A DNA stretch of 64,000 bases from DASRBN01 sp035294305. Its GTDB lineage: Bacteria; Chloroflexota; Ktedonobacteria; Ktedonobacterales; Ktedonobacteraceae. The stretch is from assembly GCA_035294305.1 (NCBI GenBank), contig DATGLD010000036.1:18051-82050 (forward strand), in the 5' to 3' direction. A program made the translations under genes and the position numbers. This document shows positions 37,200 to 45,969 of this stretch, piece by piece (positions within the stretch are counted from its first letter, which is position 1; the number at the start of each line of letters is the position of its first letter). The notes beneath the pieces were generated by a model. That model worked only from the letters and a program-made list of their open reading frames with translations. It was not told the origin of the DNA and did not search any database.

Positions 37200-38033
37200 A
37201 TGGCTCCAACAGAACCTGATGAACAGAACATCCAGGCGGATTCAAGTGCTGGGACAATACGGCTGGCTTATGGGCCTGAGTTACTCAATTTCGGCGAATT
37301 GTATCTACCAGCAAGCGCAGGGCCGCATCCGGTAGTCATACTTATCCATGGTGGCTACTGGCGCGCGCGTTATGGGCTTGATCTCATGACAGGACTTGCC
37401 AGAGATCTCGCACAACGAGCAATCGCGACATGGAATATCGAGTACCGGCGTGTGGGCGATGATGGTGGCGGCTGGCCAGGAACGTTCGTCGATGTGGCGC
37501 TGGCCGCCGATTACCTTCAAGAAATCGCACCTACGTATAACCTGGACTTGCAGCGCGTGATTCCTGTTGGTCATTCCGCCGGGGGCCACCTGGCATTCTG
37601 GCTGGCAGCGCGACCACGCCTGGCACCAGATAGCCCTCTGGAGACCACAACCAGGCCGCTCCCCCTGCTAGGAGCCATCAGTCTCGCCGGCGTTGTTGAC
37701 CTGGAGTTGGCATGGAAGCTGCGCCTCAGCAACGGGGCCGTTATTGAACTACTTGGGGGCGACTTCGATGAACTGTCAGAGCGCTACAGGGATGCCTCAC
37801 CCGCCGCTCTTTTGCCGCTAGGCATTCCACAGGTGGTCATTCACGGGACGGCTGATGATAACGTTCCCCTGCAAATGAGCCTGGATTACGTGGCAAAAGC
37901 CAGCGCTGTCAACGATCCGATTACGTTTATTGAACTTGAGGGCGTCGATCACTTCGCGTTGATCGATCCAAATTCCGGCGCATGGGCCATTACCATTGAA
38001 CAGTTGGAGAAGTTACTTGCGGGCCACGGATGA
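37200..38033 (+). CDS. Alpha/beta hydrolase (kynurenine-formamidase/esterase-like)
   Basis: Hydrolase of 277 residues with the hormone-sensitive-lipase-like layout. The oxyanion-hole motif is HGGYWRARYG (about residue 50), the nucleophile elbow GHSAGGHLAFW (about 124), a late acid in IHGTADDNVPLQ and the catalytic His in GVDHFALIDP. HGGYW is shared with bacterial kynurenine formamidase-like enzymes, but no other tryptophan catabolism gene is here, so a general esterase is equally possible. The ATG at 37200 has AAAGGAAATA upstream. No operon partner on the same strand. Confidence 0.87.
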   Translation: MAPTEPDEQNIQADSSAGTIRLAYGPELLNFGELYLPASAGPHPVVILIHGGYWRARYGLDLMTGLARDLAQRAIATWNIEYRRVGDDGGGWPGTFVDVALAADYLQEIAPTYNLDLQRVIPVGHSAGGHLAFWLAARPRLAPDSPLETTTRPLPLLGAISLAGVVDLELAWKLRLSNGAVIELLGGDFDELSERYRDASPAALLPLGIPQVVIHGTADDNVPLQMSLDYVAKASAVNDPITFIELEGVDHFALIDPNSGAWAITIEQLEKLLAGHG

Positions 38034-38277
38034 ACCAACACGTTAGCCAGGCATTATAACGAATCTTTTGTGTAGTTTATGAGATAAGAATTTTCTTCTT
38101 GAGCTACGTATCTCTCCTTTTGACATTCCTGACAATCGCTTTCATGGCCGTCTTCTCACCTCAGGCCTTACAGAACTTCGGAATCGTTTTGGGTACCTGG
38201 TGCTGGGTCTCTTGATTGCTGTCATCGCATTGAACGCGCAGTTTAATCGCAAGCGATAACCTGAGTTGCCAACGGCA

Positions 38278-39093
38278 TCAATCTATCTTTGTAAGATACT
38301 GCGACGGTGGATCGACCAATGGCATCAACGGATAGAAAATTGCCAGTGTGAGAAAGCCTGCCGGTATATTACTGGTCTGTTTAGCATACAAGCCCGTTTG
38401 TGAGGCATAAACGTCAAAGGTGCCATTGCCCGGCTCAAAGACGGCATTCCCGTAATAGGCGTCGACAAAAGGCGAGAACCACTGGCGATTGCTTTGCATG
38501 GTCTTGAAGAAATTATCTTCGCCGCCATTTAGTTCCACGACTGTATGTTTGGAGTTGCGCTCGAGATTTGCATCCTGATAGCTTCCTTCCAGCCGTGTGA
38601 GCTTGTAGCCCGCGTGAAAACCCAGAATGTTCATCCAGGGAGGAAATTTGATGAAATCAGCCTGCAACATCCACTCGTCGCCCAGCACAGAATAGTATTG
38701 GTCGGATGTGACGCGACCATCCTGATTGTAAAGAATCAGTTCAAGGTCCATCTGGTGGGGCACATTTGAAATCATATGGGCCTTTACCTCTGCCACTTTA
38801 ATATCCGATGTATAGCCCAGGTAACTCTGCACCAGGAACGTTAACCACAACAGCGAAACTGCAACTACCAGTAAGATAATCCCACCGAGACCGTGTTCCC
38901 AGCGAAAACGACGCCGGTACCAGCGACGGCGCGGCCACCTTCCGCTACGCCTATACTCTTCCTTCTCATCTTCGCTCGGGTATGACCTGTGTGGAAGCAG
39001 GCTTCTAATGGCGGATATGAGCAATACAAGACCTATGAGAGCTACTATAAATTCAATGACCTGTGGCAATCCTACGTTGATGGGAAAAGTCAT
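38278..39093 (-). CDS. Hypothetical membrane-anchored protein
   Basis: Protein of 271 residues. Two N-terminal transmembrane helices (VIEFIVALIGLVLLISAI and GLGGIILLVVAVSLLWLTFL) flank an Arg-rich cytoplasmic loop (RRSGRWPRRRWYRRRFRWE). The remaining 180 residues are a soluble, beta-rich outer domain without a family I can name. GGCAGGAG precedes the ATG at 39093. It is separated from the Nmad3-like gene by 71 bp on the same strand, so co-transcription with the HD/Nmad3 pair is possible. Confidence 0.7.
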   Translation of the reverse strand: MTFPINVGLPQVIEFIVALIGLVLLISAIRSLLPHRSYPSEDEKEEYRRSGRWPRRRWYRRRFRWEHGLGGIILLVVAVSLLWLTFLVQSYLGYTSDIKVAEVKAHMISNVPHQMDLELILYNQDGRVTSDQYYSVLGDEWMLQADFIKFPPWMNILGFHAGYKLTRLEGSYQDANLERNSKHTVVELNGGEDNFFKTMQSNRQWFSPFVDAYYGNAVFEPGNGTFDVYASQTGLYAKQTSNIPAGFLTLAIFYPLMPLVDPPSQYLTKID

Positions 39094-39164
39094 AGCAATC
39101 TCCTGCCTTTCGCCATGCATTCCGAAGAAGATGTCTATCTACCAGCCTTTTTTAGTAACACGTA

Positions 39165-40058
39165 TTACTCAGCAAGTAAGTTTTGCGCAGGAGAAAAACA
39201 GGCAGAGAAGATGCCAGACAGCCACACGAGGGCCTCTGGATAGTGCTGGCAATCGAGGATAAATTCCTGTCCCTGCGCGACGGTCTTTAACAAGGCATAA
39301 TCCTGTTCAAGCCTCCATTGGCTCAGCTTCGCATGATAAGTAAGGCCCGATTCTTTCCCCTCAGGATAAAACCATGACGGCAACCGCCATATACTTCTGG
39401 ACATGTCCTCAGCAGTCAGGCACAGTATAGGATGAAAGCCTGGAAAAATACCTGCTCCTGGTAAATCAACGCCTATCCCTGGAAATTGCAGGCGATCAGT
39501 CGCAATGTAGAGCGAATCGAGGTTGGAACGTTGCTTGCGTATACAATGCGCGTGCTCTAAAGCCCACGCAGGGATCTCCGAGCGGTTCTGTACGGGGATG
39601 CGCCGTTCGATTTGCAGCCAGCCGAATATGACATGTTGATCAGGAGCACTTTTCACGTAGCGAAAGGCGCCATGATGTAGCTCGACTCGTTTGAACCAGC
39701 CATAGAAAAGGAAGATATCCCCGGCTTTTACATGATGATTTTGCAGGTGACTTTCCGCTGCATTCGCCTGCCCAAAAATGGGCTTCCAACCGGGCAGCCG
39801 GGGAATGCTTCCGGCATGTAGATCAGGATCAAGGTGCGCACTCTCTCCCGGATTGATACGGCCTTTTGTGAGATCATGAACAATTACGTCCAGATGCAGG
39901 TCACCAAACTTGATGTCTTCATAACGCCTTGAGAGATAACCAGGAACGCTTTCAGGTATCGGTAATGAGCAAAGTTCTCCAGCAGGAAGAATGGGACTGG
40001 GCACTTTTCCAATGCTCGAATCAAAACCTTTACGGCTGAGGATGATCTTCAATGTCAT
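39165..40058 (-). CDS. Nucleotide modification associated domain 3 (Nmad3)-like protein
   Basis: Protein of 297 residues. The opening ILSRKGFDSSIGKVPSPILP, then HLDPDL, FGQANAAESHLQNHHVKAGD and IFLFYGWFK, agree with the Nmad3 domain as I remember it. Such proteins were noted near DNA-modification genes of phages and bacteria; their activity is not established. Its ATG lies inside the end of the HD gene (29-bp overlap), so the two are probably translated together. No other modification gene is adjacent. The family call is from memory of the pattern, not a search. Confidence 0.6.
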   Translation of the reverse strand: MTLKIILSRKGFDSSIGKVPSPILPAGELCSLPIPESVPGYLSRRYEDIKFGDLHLDVIVHDLTKGRINPGESAHLDPDLHAGSIPRLPGWKPIFGQANAAESHLQNHHVKAGDIFLFYGWFKRVELHHGAFRYVKSAPDQHVIFGWLQIERRIPVQNRSEIPAWALEHAHCIRKQRSNLDSLYIATDRLQFPGIGVDLPGAGIFPGFHPILCLTAEDMSRSIWRLPSWFYPEGKESGLTYHAKLSQWRLEQDYALLKTVAQGQEFILDCQHYPEALVWLSGIFSACFSPAQNLLAE

Positions 40059-40626
40059 GCTCCCCAGCCAGACACTCGATTTCCGCTACTACGCGATCCA
40101 ATTCATCGACCAAGGGCGTCGTGCCAGCGTTGCGCAACGCGTCAACTGCCGCACGGTAGTACCAGACCGTTCCCTCTTTCCCTCCATTGAAGCGCTTCCA
40201 GAGAGCTTCTCCCATGACGCGGTAATCCTCGAGGACAGCGCGGGCGTTATGCAATTTATCGGCGGCGGAAACCAGGCGTACAGAGGCCGGAGCGTTGCCG
40301 ATATGAGCCAGATAAGCCTCCTTGCGTTGCCGCCAGGGTGGTTTCGGAAACACATCGGTATCCGTGCAGCCATCGACGATCTGCACGACATTCTCGCCGA
40401 AACGCCGGCGAATCGCTTCACGAGTGGATGCCCCGCCCTGATCCTCGATTGAGTCATGTAGGAGCGCGGCAATCGCCTCGTCCTCGCCGCCGCCATGTTC
40501 AAGGACAAGCGCGGTAACCGCCAGCAAATGCGAAATATAGGGTATAGGTGTGCCCTTGCGCGTCTGTTCAGCATGCAGCCGCGTCGCAAAGACTAACGCT
40601 TCCTCAAAACGTGCTGAAAGTGTCAT
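40030..40626 (-). CDS. HD-domain phosphohydrolase (RelA/SpoT hydrolase-like)
   Basis: Metal-dependent phosphohydrolase of 198 residues. The metal site reads YISHLLAVTALV (His), AALLHDSIED (His-Asp), and VSAADKLHN (Asp), the layout of Mesh1/SpoT-like (p)ppGpp hydrolases. The substrate could be (p)ppGpp or another nucleotide. It overlaps the Nmad3-like gene by 29 bp, which links an HD hydrolase to a nucleotide-modification-associated protein. Confidence 0.87.
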   Translation of the reverse strand: MTLSARFEEALVFATRLHAEQTRKGTPIPYISHLLAVTALVLEHGGGEDEAIAALLHDSIEDQGGASTREAIRRRFGENVVQIVDGCTDTDVFPKPPWRQRKEAYLAHIGNAPASVRLVSAADKLHNARAVLEDYRVMGEALWKRFNGGKEGTVWYYRAAVDALRNAGTTPLVDELDRVVAEIECLAGEHDIEDHPQP

Positions 40627-40710
40627 GCCGCCAACCTCTATCTATTCTTTGATGCCGGAATTATAGCATACTTCTCCTTGTTGGAAGAGATAACCAATCC
40701 CTTTTGGGCA

Positions 40711-40739
40711 TTGACATGCTGATTTCTGGCTGCTATACA
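40711..40739 (+). promoter_or_regulatory. Sigma-70-type promoter
   Basis: TTGACA (40711-40716), a 17-bp spacer and TATACA (40734-40739), 56 bp before the ATG of the VOC-family gene. Confidence 0.7.
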
Positions 40740-40794
40740 AGCTACTATACAGTGCTTATTTCTACCAGCTTATACAGATAGGGGAGCTCCATCT

Positions 40795-41256
40795 ATGCAC
40801 TACACTACAAAAATTGGCCACGCGCACCTGAAAGTGCGCAACTTACAGCGTTCCATCGATTTCTATACACGATTTTTGGGATTACGTGTAACGGAGCAGG
40901 TGGGAAACGCCTATGTATTCCTGACCGGCGGTGCGTTCCATCACGAAATTGCCTTACAAAACGTAGGCTCCAACGCGCCACAGCCTCCCTCGCACGGAAC
41001 AGGATTATATCATGTCGCCTTCGAGGTGCCGGATAAACGCTCATTCGCGGCAGCATACCGCGCTCTCAAAGAGGCCGTCATTCCGGTAGCTCCTGTCGAT
41101 CACTACATCAGCTGGGCGATGTATTTTGATGATCCTGATGGCAACGGCCTGGAAATTTATTGGGATACGCGCAGCGAACCGGGCGGGCGCGAGCTCTGGC
41201 ATGGAGAGAACATCTCGCTACCGGAAGAAAAGATACTCGCAGCCCTGCAGCAATAA
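40795..41256 (+). CDS. VOC-family (glyoxalase/extradiol dioxygenase-like) protein
   Basis: Protein of 153 residues with two beta-alpha-beta-beta-beta modules. The metal ligands expected for the vicinal oxygen chelate superfamily are in GHAHLKVRNLQRSIDFY, YHVAFEVPD and GNGLEIYWDT, so the enzyme is probably active. It resembles catechol 2,3-dioxygenase-like single-domain proteins; substrate unknown. A near-consensus promoter lies upstream and GGGGAG precedes the ATG. Confidence 0.85.
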   Translation: MHYTTKIGHAHLKVRNLQRSIDFYTRFLGLRVTEQVGNAYVFLTGGAFHHEIALQNVGSNAPQPPSHGTGLYHVAFEVPDKRSFAAAYRALKEAVIPVAPVDHYISWAMYFDDPDGNGLEIYWDTRSEPGGRELWHGENISLPEEKILAALQQ

Positions 41257-41282
41257 GCAGGAGAAGCTTTCGATCCATCCCA

Positions 41283-41516
41283 TCAGCCAGAAAACTCGTC
41301 GTCACGAAAATCTGCCGGGTCGACAAACAATTGGACGTAGCCACATTGTGTACAGACGAGCGGAATCGTTACAGAACCCATGATATGATGTTTCTTCGAA
41401 ATAATGTGCGTGTAGGCATTATTGGCGAACCTGGACCAGGTACGGAATTCCGCACTCGCGCCGCATACTGGGCATGGCTGTAATGGTATACTCAAGTTCT
41501 CATTGTTCTGGCTCAA
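41283..41516 (-). CDS. Small zinc-ribbon protein
   Basis: Protein of 77 residues with two Cys pairs, CPVCGAS near the N-terminus and CTQCGYVQLF near the C-terminus, spaced to bind one zinc ion. The segment between them is polar. The start is TTG at 41516 with GGAGG 6 nt upstream. No family name can be given. It converges with the VOC gene (26 bp between stops). Confidence 0.65.
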   Translation of the reverse strand: MSQNNENLSIPLQPCPVCGASAEFRTWSRFANNAYTHIISKKHHIMGSVTIPLVCTQCGYVQLFVDPADFRDDEFSG

Positions 41517-41718
41517 TGCTGTCCTCCGGTACTACAATATCCAATGAATCACCCTGGTGGTTTTGTAACATTATATACTAATATGAGGCACGCCTGCACG
41601 CTACTTTTGCATGCTACCTTCTCTCAAGATAGCACGTGATTGAAGTAACAGTAAAATTGGCATTGCTTACTACTTACCAGCGGGCGATAGCCAGAACAAC
41701 ATAGGAGCATTCTTAATC

Positions 41719-42363
41719 ATGAAAAAACCAAAGGCCATTCTCTTCGACCTGGATGGGGTCCTCACCGATACTTCGGAATACCATTATCGAGCATGGAAAC
41801 GGCTGGCGGATGAAGAGGGGATTCCTTTCACGCGCGAGGAAAACGATGAACACCTGCGCGGCGTGAGCCGGCGCGAGTCGTTAATGTATATCATTCGCGG
41901 TCGCCAATACTCTGAAAACCAGATTCAGGAGATGATGGACCGTAAGAACAGGTATTACAACGATATGATCAAGTATATGACGCCAAACGACCTGGTAGCA
42001 GGAGGCAGAAAGTTGTTGCAAGAGATCCGGGATGCTGGAATCAAAATCGCGATTGCTTCAGGCAGCAAAAACTCTCACACGGTACTCGAACGCCTGGACA
42101 TTATGGGATATCTCGATGGCGTATCCGATGGTTACTGCGTTGTAAATAGCAAACCCGCGCCCGATCTTTTTGTTTTCGCAGCAGGTCTTGTTAATGTTCC
42201 CACGGTCGATTGCCTGGGCGTCGAGGACGCGGACGCGGGTATCGAGGCCATTAAGACCGCGGGCATGCAGGCGCTCGGTATTGGACCGGAGGAACGATTC
42301 CACCGGGCAGATAAGGTGATGCCTACGCTTGCTAACAAGAGCCTGGAAGATCTATTGGCATAG
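41719..42363 (+). CDS. pgmB: Beta-phosphoglucomutase (HAD superfamily)
   Basis: Enzyme of 214 residues that interconverts beta-glucose-1-phosphate and glucose-6-phosphate. HAD motif I is LFDLDGVLTDT (nucleophile Asp and +2 Asp), and the cap has HLRGVSRRESL, characteristic of beta-PGM. Later motifs are IAIASGSKN (motif II), NSKPAPDLF (Lys) and GVEDADAGIEA. It lies 28 bp upstream of a GH65 phosphorylase, which releases beta-glucose-1-phosphate, so the pair forms one disaccharide degradation unit. Confidence 0.93.
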   Translation: MKKPKAILFDLDGVLTDTSEYHYRAWKRLADEEGIPFTREENDEHLRGVSRRESLMYIIRGRQYSENQIQEMMDRKNRYYNDMIKYMTPNDLVAGGRKLLQEIRDAGIKIAIASGSKNSHTVLERLDIMGYLDGVSDGYCVVNSKPAPDLFVFAAGLVNVPTVDCLGVEDADAGIEAIKTAGMQALGIGPEERFHRADKVMPTLANKSLEDLLA

Positions 42364-42391
42364 TTGAATATACCTGCGGAAGGGGCTATTT

Positions 42392-44644
42392 GTGAACGTC
42401 TGGCAAATACAACAGGATAGATTTGACCCCAAAAAGCTCAACGCTGACGAAACCATTTATACGATAGGCAATGGTTATTTCGCCACGCGCGGTTCCTTCG
42501 AAGAAGGTTACCTTGGAGCAACACCTGCCACACTGCTCTATGGAGTGTTCGACACTCTCCCTATCGGAAAAGAGGAACTGGCGAATGTTCCCGATTGGCT
42601 GCGCATCGTACTTTTTGTCAACGATGAGCGCTTCCGGCTGGATAGAGGAAAAATCCTCGAATTTTCTCGCGCGCTCGATCTGCGGAACGGAGTTCTTACC
42701 CGCCACGTACGCTGGGAGAGCCCTTCCGGGATTCGCATCAAATTTGATATAGAGCGCTTCGCAAGCCTGGAGGACGAGCATGTGGGAGCAATTCGCTACA
42801 GCGCCACTATTGAGCAACTACCGGAGGGTATGGTAGAAGCTAACGTTACTGTACGCGCGTCCCTCAATACTGCCGTCGGCAACCACGACATATTGCACTG
42901 GGAAACTATCGATCAGGGTCACGATGGCAATTTGATCTGGCTATACAGCCAGACGCGCCATTCGCATGTACGGCTCGTCCAGGCCATGAGCTTCGATACT
43001 ACAACACCTGGTTTTCACAAAAACCTTATTGAATCCGACATCGCCCCGGCCATCCATCTTGGGGGCTGCCTATCAACAGGTGAGACGATCACAGCGGAAA
43101 AGATTGTGGTGATGTATACTTCTCGCGATGTATCGGACCTGCTCCCTATAGCAATGAAGCATATACACCAGATTCTCAAGACGAGTGATGCCACGGGGCA
43201 TGGAACGGAGATTGCTGTGGCAGACACGCAAAGCCAGGCGGCAACACAGGATAAAAAGATCGATCCTTACCTGTCCTTACGCGCAAAAAACGACGAAGCC
43301 TGGCAAAAATACTGGCAGCAGTCGGACATTATCATTGAAGGAGACGATAAGGCACAGCAGGCCATCCACTACAATATTTATCAGCTGCGCATCAGCGTGG
43401 CACCAGATGATAGTCGTTACAGCATTGCGGCGAAAGGTCTGACCGGTTTTGGCTATCGTGGCCACGTCTTCCACGATACCGAGATCTTCATGCTGCCTTA
43501 CTACATCTATGAACACCCAGACATAGCGCGCAATCTGCTGCTTTACCGTTACCGTTTGCTACCTGCTGCCCGGGCCAAGGCCGAGCATAACGGCTATCAG
43601 GGCGCTCAATATCCCTGGGAAAGCACGCTTGATGGGCAAGAAGCAACGCCTATATCTATTGTACACCCGGAAAGTGGTGAGCTTATCCCGGTATTGAACG
43701 GCCACATAGAAATACATATCACCGCCAGCGTTGCCTTTGCTACCTGGCACTACTGGTTTGTTTCAGGCGATGATGAGTTCATGCGAGATTATGGTGCCGA
43801 AATACTGCTTAATACGGCAAAATTTTGGGGCAGCCGGGCAAGCTATAATGCCGAACGCGACGATTACGAAATCAATGACGTGATTGGCCCCGACGAGTGG
43901 CATGAGCATGTCAACAATAATGTCTATACGAACTACATGGCAAAGTGGAACATCCAGACGGCTATAGATGTTCTGCACTGGCTGCGCAAAACCAGCCCCA
44001 GCAAAGAGCGTGAGATGGAGCGCAAGCTCGATTTAACCGGTGAGCGCCTTACCCATTGGCGTGAGGTTGCTGAAAAGATGCGCATTCCGCAAAATGAACA
44101 GACGCACGTCTTCGAGCAATTCGATGGCTTCTTCGACCTGGAGCATCTCGACCAGCAGGATTACAGGGGCCGCACCGCCTCCTACCAGGCGATTCTCGGC
44201 GTGAAGCCGGTGCAGCAATACCAGATCATCAAGCAGGCCGATGTGTTGATGATGCTGACGCTCTTGCGCGACCACTTCGACCTGGATACCAAGCGAGCAA
44301 ACTGGGAGTACTACTATCCCATTACCGACCATGATTACGGTTCCTCGCTCACTCCGGCACTGCATGTGATCCTGGCCTGCGAATTAGGCTATGTCGACAC
44401 AGCCTACAATCTCTTCATGAAAGGAGCCCTGGTTGATCTGGAGAATCCGCGCGGCAACAGCGCCGAGGGCATTCACCTGGCATGCTGTGGCGCGGTCTGG
44501 CAAGCCACCGTCTTCGGCTTTGCCGGGCTCACCGTAACAGACGAAGGCTATACGACCAATCCATGCCTGCCCGAACACTGGACACGCCTGGCGTTCAAGT
44601 TCCTACGCCGGGGCGAAGAGCATTTCGTCGACTTACGCCGCTAG
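42392..44644 (+). CDS. GH65 family disaccharide phosphorylase
   Basis: Protein of 750 residues with the (alpha/alpha)6-barrel of family GH65 (maltose, trehalose, kojibiose or nigerose phosphorylase). The catalytic acid Glu sits in VIGPDEWHEHVNNNVYTN (about residue 499), and the N-terminal beta-sandwich opens with NADETIYTIGNGYFATRG. Phosphate-binding residues are expected in the GNSAEGIH-like region near the end (RGNSAEGIHLACCG). The start is GTG at 42392 with GGAAGGGG upstream. Coupling to beta-phosphoglucomutase makes an inverting phosphorylase likely; the disaccharide cannot be assigned. A 15-bp hairpin follows the stop. Confidence 0.92.
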   Translation: MNVWQIQQDRFDPKKLNADETIYTIGNGYFATRGSFEEGYLGATPATLLYGVFDTLPIGKEELANVPDWLRIVLFVNDERFRLDRGKILEFSRALDLRNGVLTRHVRWESPSGIRIKFDIERFASLEDEHVGAIRYSATIEQLPEGMVEANVTVRASLNTAVGNHDILHWETIDQGHDGNLIWLYSQTRHSHVRLVQAMSFDTTTPGFHKNLIESDIAPAIHLGGCLSTGETITAEKIVVMYTSRDVSDLLPIAMKHIHQILKTSDATGHGTEIAVADTQSQAATQDKKIDPYLSLRAKNDEAWQKYWQQSDIIIEGDDKAQQAIHYNIYQLRISVAPDDSRYSIAAKGLTGFGYRGHVFHDTEIFMLPYYIYEHPDIARNLLLYRYRLLPAARAKAEHNGYQGAQYPWESTLDGQEATPISIVHPESGELIPVLNGHIEIHITASVAFATWHYWFVSGDDEFMRDYGAEILLNTAKFWGSRASYNAERDDYEINDVIGPDEWHEHVNNNVYTNYMAKWNIQTAIDVLHWLRKTSPSKEREMERKLDLTGERLTHWREVAEKMRIPQNEQTHVFEQFDGFFDLEHLDQQDYRGRTASYQAILGVKPVQQYQIIKQADVLMMLTLLRDHFDLDTKRANWEYYYPITDHDYGSSLTPALHVILACELGYVDTAYNLFMKGALVDLENPRGNSAEGIHLACCGAVWQATVFGFAGLTVTDEGYTTNPCLPEHWTRLAFKFLRRGEEHFVDLRR

Positions 44645-44648
44645 CTTC

Positions 44649-44687
44649 CCCTGGCGCCGGCAAGGCTACTCGTTGCCGGCGCCAGGG
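44649..44687. terminator. GC-rich hairpin after the GH65 gene
   Basis: CCCTGGCGCCGGCAA (44649-44663) and its perfect complement (44673-44687) surround a 9-nt loop, starting 5 bp after the stop codon. There is no run of T after it. Transcription end for the pgmB-GH65 unit is likely. Confidence 0.65.
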
Positions 44688-44714
44688 ATGTTCAACACTT
44701 TCAACCACATTTTC

Positions 44715-44840
44715 TGCCATCCACTCATAACTCGGGGTGCAGGGGTTTCACCCCTGCCGGGGTGCGGGGTGTCCCCGCTTGCTTCCCCTCCCGTCCTGAC
44801 GGGCCATAGGCCCGCTGAAAGAATTATGAGTGGATGGCAG
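44715..44840. mobile_element. 126-bp MITE, copy 1
   Basis: Element with terminal inverted repeats TGCCATCCACTCATAA/TTATGAGTGGATGGCA flanked by an 8-bp direct repeat ACATTTTC (44707-44714 and 44841-44848). The interior is a row of small perfect hairpins: GCAGGGG/CCCCTGC, GCGGGG/CCCCGC, CCCGTC/GACGGG and GGGCC/GGCCC. It has no coding capacity. It is 123/126 identical to the copy at 55883-56008, so it is a recently active, transposase-dependent element. Confidence 0.88.
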
Positions 44841-44902
44841 ACATTTTCTATTGACAAGTAGGGCGGTTAGGGGTATTATAGGCTCACGAGCACGTAGGAC
44901 TT

Positions 44903-44976
44903 GGCGCATTCGTCTAGTGGTCCAGGACGCCGCCCTCTCAAGGCGGAGATCACGGGTTCGACTCCCGTATGCGCTA
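44903..44976 (+). tRNA. tRNA-Glu (anticodon CTC)
   Basis: The cloverleaf can be folded: acceptor GGCGCAT with ATGCGCT, D-arm around TCTAGTGGTCCAGGA, anticodon stem CCGCC/GGCGG with loop CTCTCAA (anticodon CTC), and T-arm CGGGTTCGACTCCCG. The discriminator is A. An exact CCA is not encoded. The 3' side carries a decayed tyrosine integrase end, suggesting this tRNA served as an integration site. Confidence 0.95.
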
Positions 44977-45093
44977 CCCATCAGCAAACGGCACCGTCCC
45001 AGGCCGCTTCTCAACTGGCCTGGGACGTCTCGTTTCTCAGCACTTCCCGCAAAATGTAGCAACTGTGTAGCAACAGGGTTTGGTTTCACTTTT

Positions 45094-45186
45094 TCAGCTC
45101 CTGTTCTTCTCATTATCCTCTCGCCTGACCAGCGCCTCATTGAGCTTGCTCATGGCCTCCTCTTGTAGACCTGGAAGTAAGTATAC
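45094..45186 (-). pseudogene. C-terminal remnant of a tyrosine recombinase (phage-type integrase)
   Basis: Only about 30 codons remain, reading LLPGLQEEAMSKLNEALVRR and a short charged end before TGA. The LPGLQEEA-KLNEAL pattern matches the extreme C-terminus of phage-type integrases, just after the catalytic YSH motif. The break lies next to an IS3 fragment at about 45187. It begins 118 bp from the tRNA-Glu 3' end, the usual place for an integrase of a tRNA-targeted island. Confidence 0.65.
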
Positions 45187-45354
45187 TGGTCCCAGATTGC
45201 CAATCTGGCTCGCTCCAGCTATTATTATCAGCCAGTAGGAGTGGATGAGGAGGATCTGCCCTTGATGAGATTACTGGACGAGCAATACACGCGGACGCCG
45301 TTTTATGGCACCCGCAAAATGACCGCCTGGTTGCATACCCAAGGGTATGAATGA
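45187..45354 (+). pseudogene. IS3-family transposase (OrfB) fragment
   Basis: One frame reads QIANLARSSYYYQPVGVDEE then DLPLMRLLDEQYTRTPFYGT, TRKMTAWLHTQGYE, then TGA. This is the pre-catalytic HTH_21 region of IS3/IS150-type OrfB. Nothing of the DDE catalytic core or OrfA follows, so only a fragment of about 55 residues survives. Confidence 0.78.
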
Positions 45355-45400
45355 GGCAGCGCCGGGACAAAGAGAAGAACGGCACCTCTCTGATATAGCT

Positions 45401-45434
45401 GAGTTTTATCTTAAATTGAGTTTTATCTTAAATA
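45401..45434. repeat. 17-bp tandem duplication
   Basis: GAGTTTTATCTTAAAT(T/A) occurs twice head to tail (45401-45417 and 45418-45434), at the decayed 3' end of the unknown minus-strand gene. Confidence 0.7.
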
Positions 45435-45829
45435 GGGCTCTTTTCTGTCCTGACCGATGGGACCACCATTGGAGGTTTTGTTTCTTGCTGCAACCTCTAT
45501 CCACGTTTTCTGCAAGGACTCATCTAGCTTCAACGAGCGACTAATGGCTTCGATCTGCTTCACACGGGCTTCGGGTTGATTACCACCCAGCAACATGGCT
45601 CCGGCGGTTTATAACCCTAGGGCAATAACACTCGTCGCACTGCGCTTTCAACTTCCCGCAGGAGGTGAGCCACTAGATGAGTTGTGCTTTCAAGTCCCTG
45701 CGGCTTCATCATTAGATAGCAGGCTTCTCGGTAGAACGTAGCTGGCCCCGGCCCCAGTAGCCGGAGTTTCGTATATAGCTGCTTTTGTCTTGGTGTTTGA
45801 AAACGAAAAAGTTCTTTAGGTGATTGTTC
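45423..45829 (-). pseudogene. Decayed gene of unknown function
   Basis: Two successive frames on the minus strand look like one damaged coding region. The first (45829 to 45617) reads EQSPKELFRFQTPRQKQLYT, then KLRLLGPGPATFYREACYLM and LESTTHLVAHLLREVESAVR before TAG. The second frame reads MLLGGNQPEARVKQIEAISR and SLKLDESLQKTWIEVAARN and stops at 45425. Each has good amino acid composition and helical pattern, but a stop and a frame change separate them and no start codon is evident. I do not recognise the family with certainty. Confidence 0.5.
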
Positions 45830-45831
45830 CT

Positions 45832-45969
45832 ATGAATAGTATTCCATCCCACATTCCTTCTACCGCATCTTCTTTTGAACGCCGCTCTACCTCAAGCGAT
45901 CATACCGAGCAAACAATCTATGACTTCGTCAACCCAGGAAAGGTGCGCATGCTATTGAAGAAAGTATAA
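45832..45969 (+). CDS. Possible 45-residue protein or 5' gene fragment
   Basis: An ATG frame of 45 codons gives MNSIPSHIPSTASSFERRST and then EQTIYDFVNPGKVRMLLKKV. The composition looks protein-like, but there is only a weak AGGTGA upstream and no recognised domain. It may be the truncated start of a mobile-element gene. Listed with low confidence because the surroundings are debris. Confidence 0.25.
   Translation: MNSIPSHIPSTASSFERRSTSSDHTEQTIYDFVNPGKVRMLLKKV

Noticed and set aside
38034..38277. Hydrophobic coding-like stretches (TFLTIAFMAVF, LVLGLLIAVIALNAQFNRKR)
   Set aside because: They lie in two frames of less than 45 codons each, with no start signal; a small decayed membrane gene is possible but not supportable.
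44715..44840. Could the hairpin-rich 126-bp element be a riboswitch or structured ncRNA?
   Set aside because: Target-site duplications, terminal inverted repeats and insertion into a gene in the second copy show it is a mobile element.
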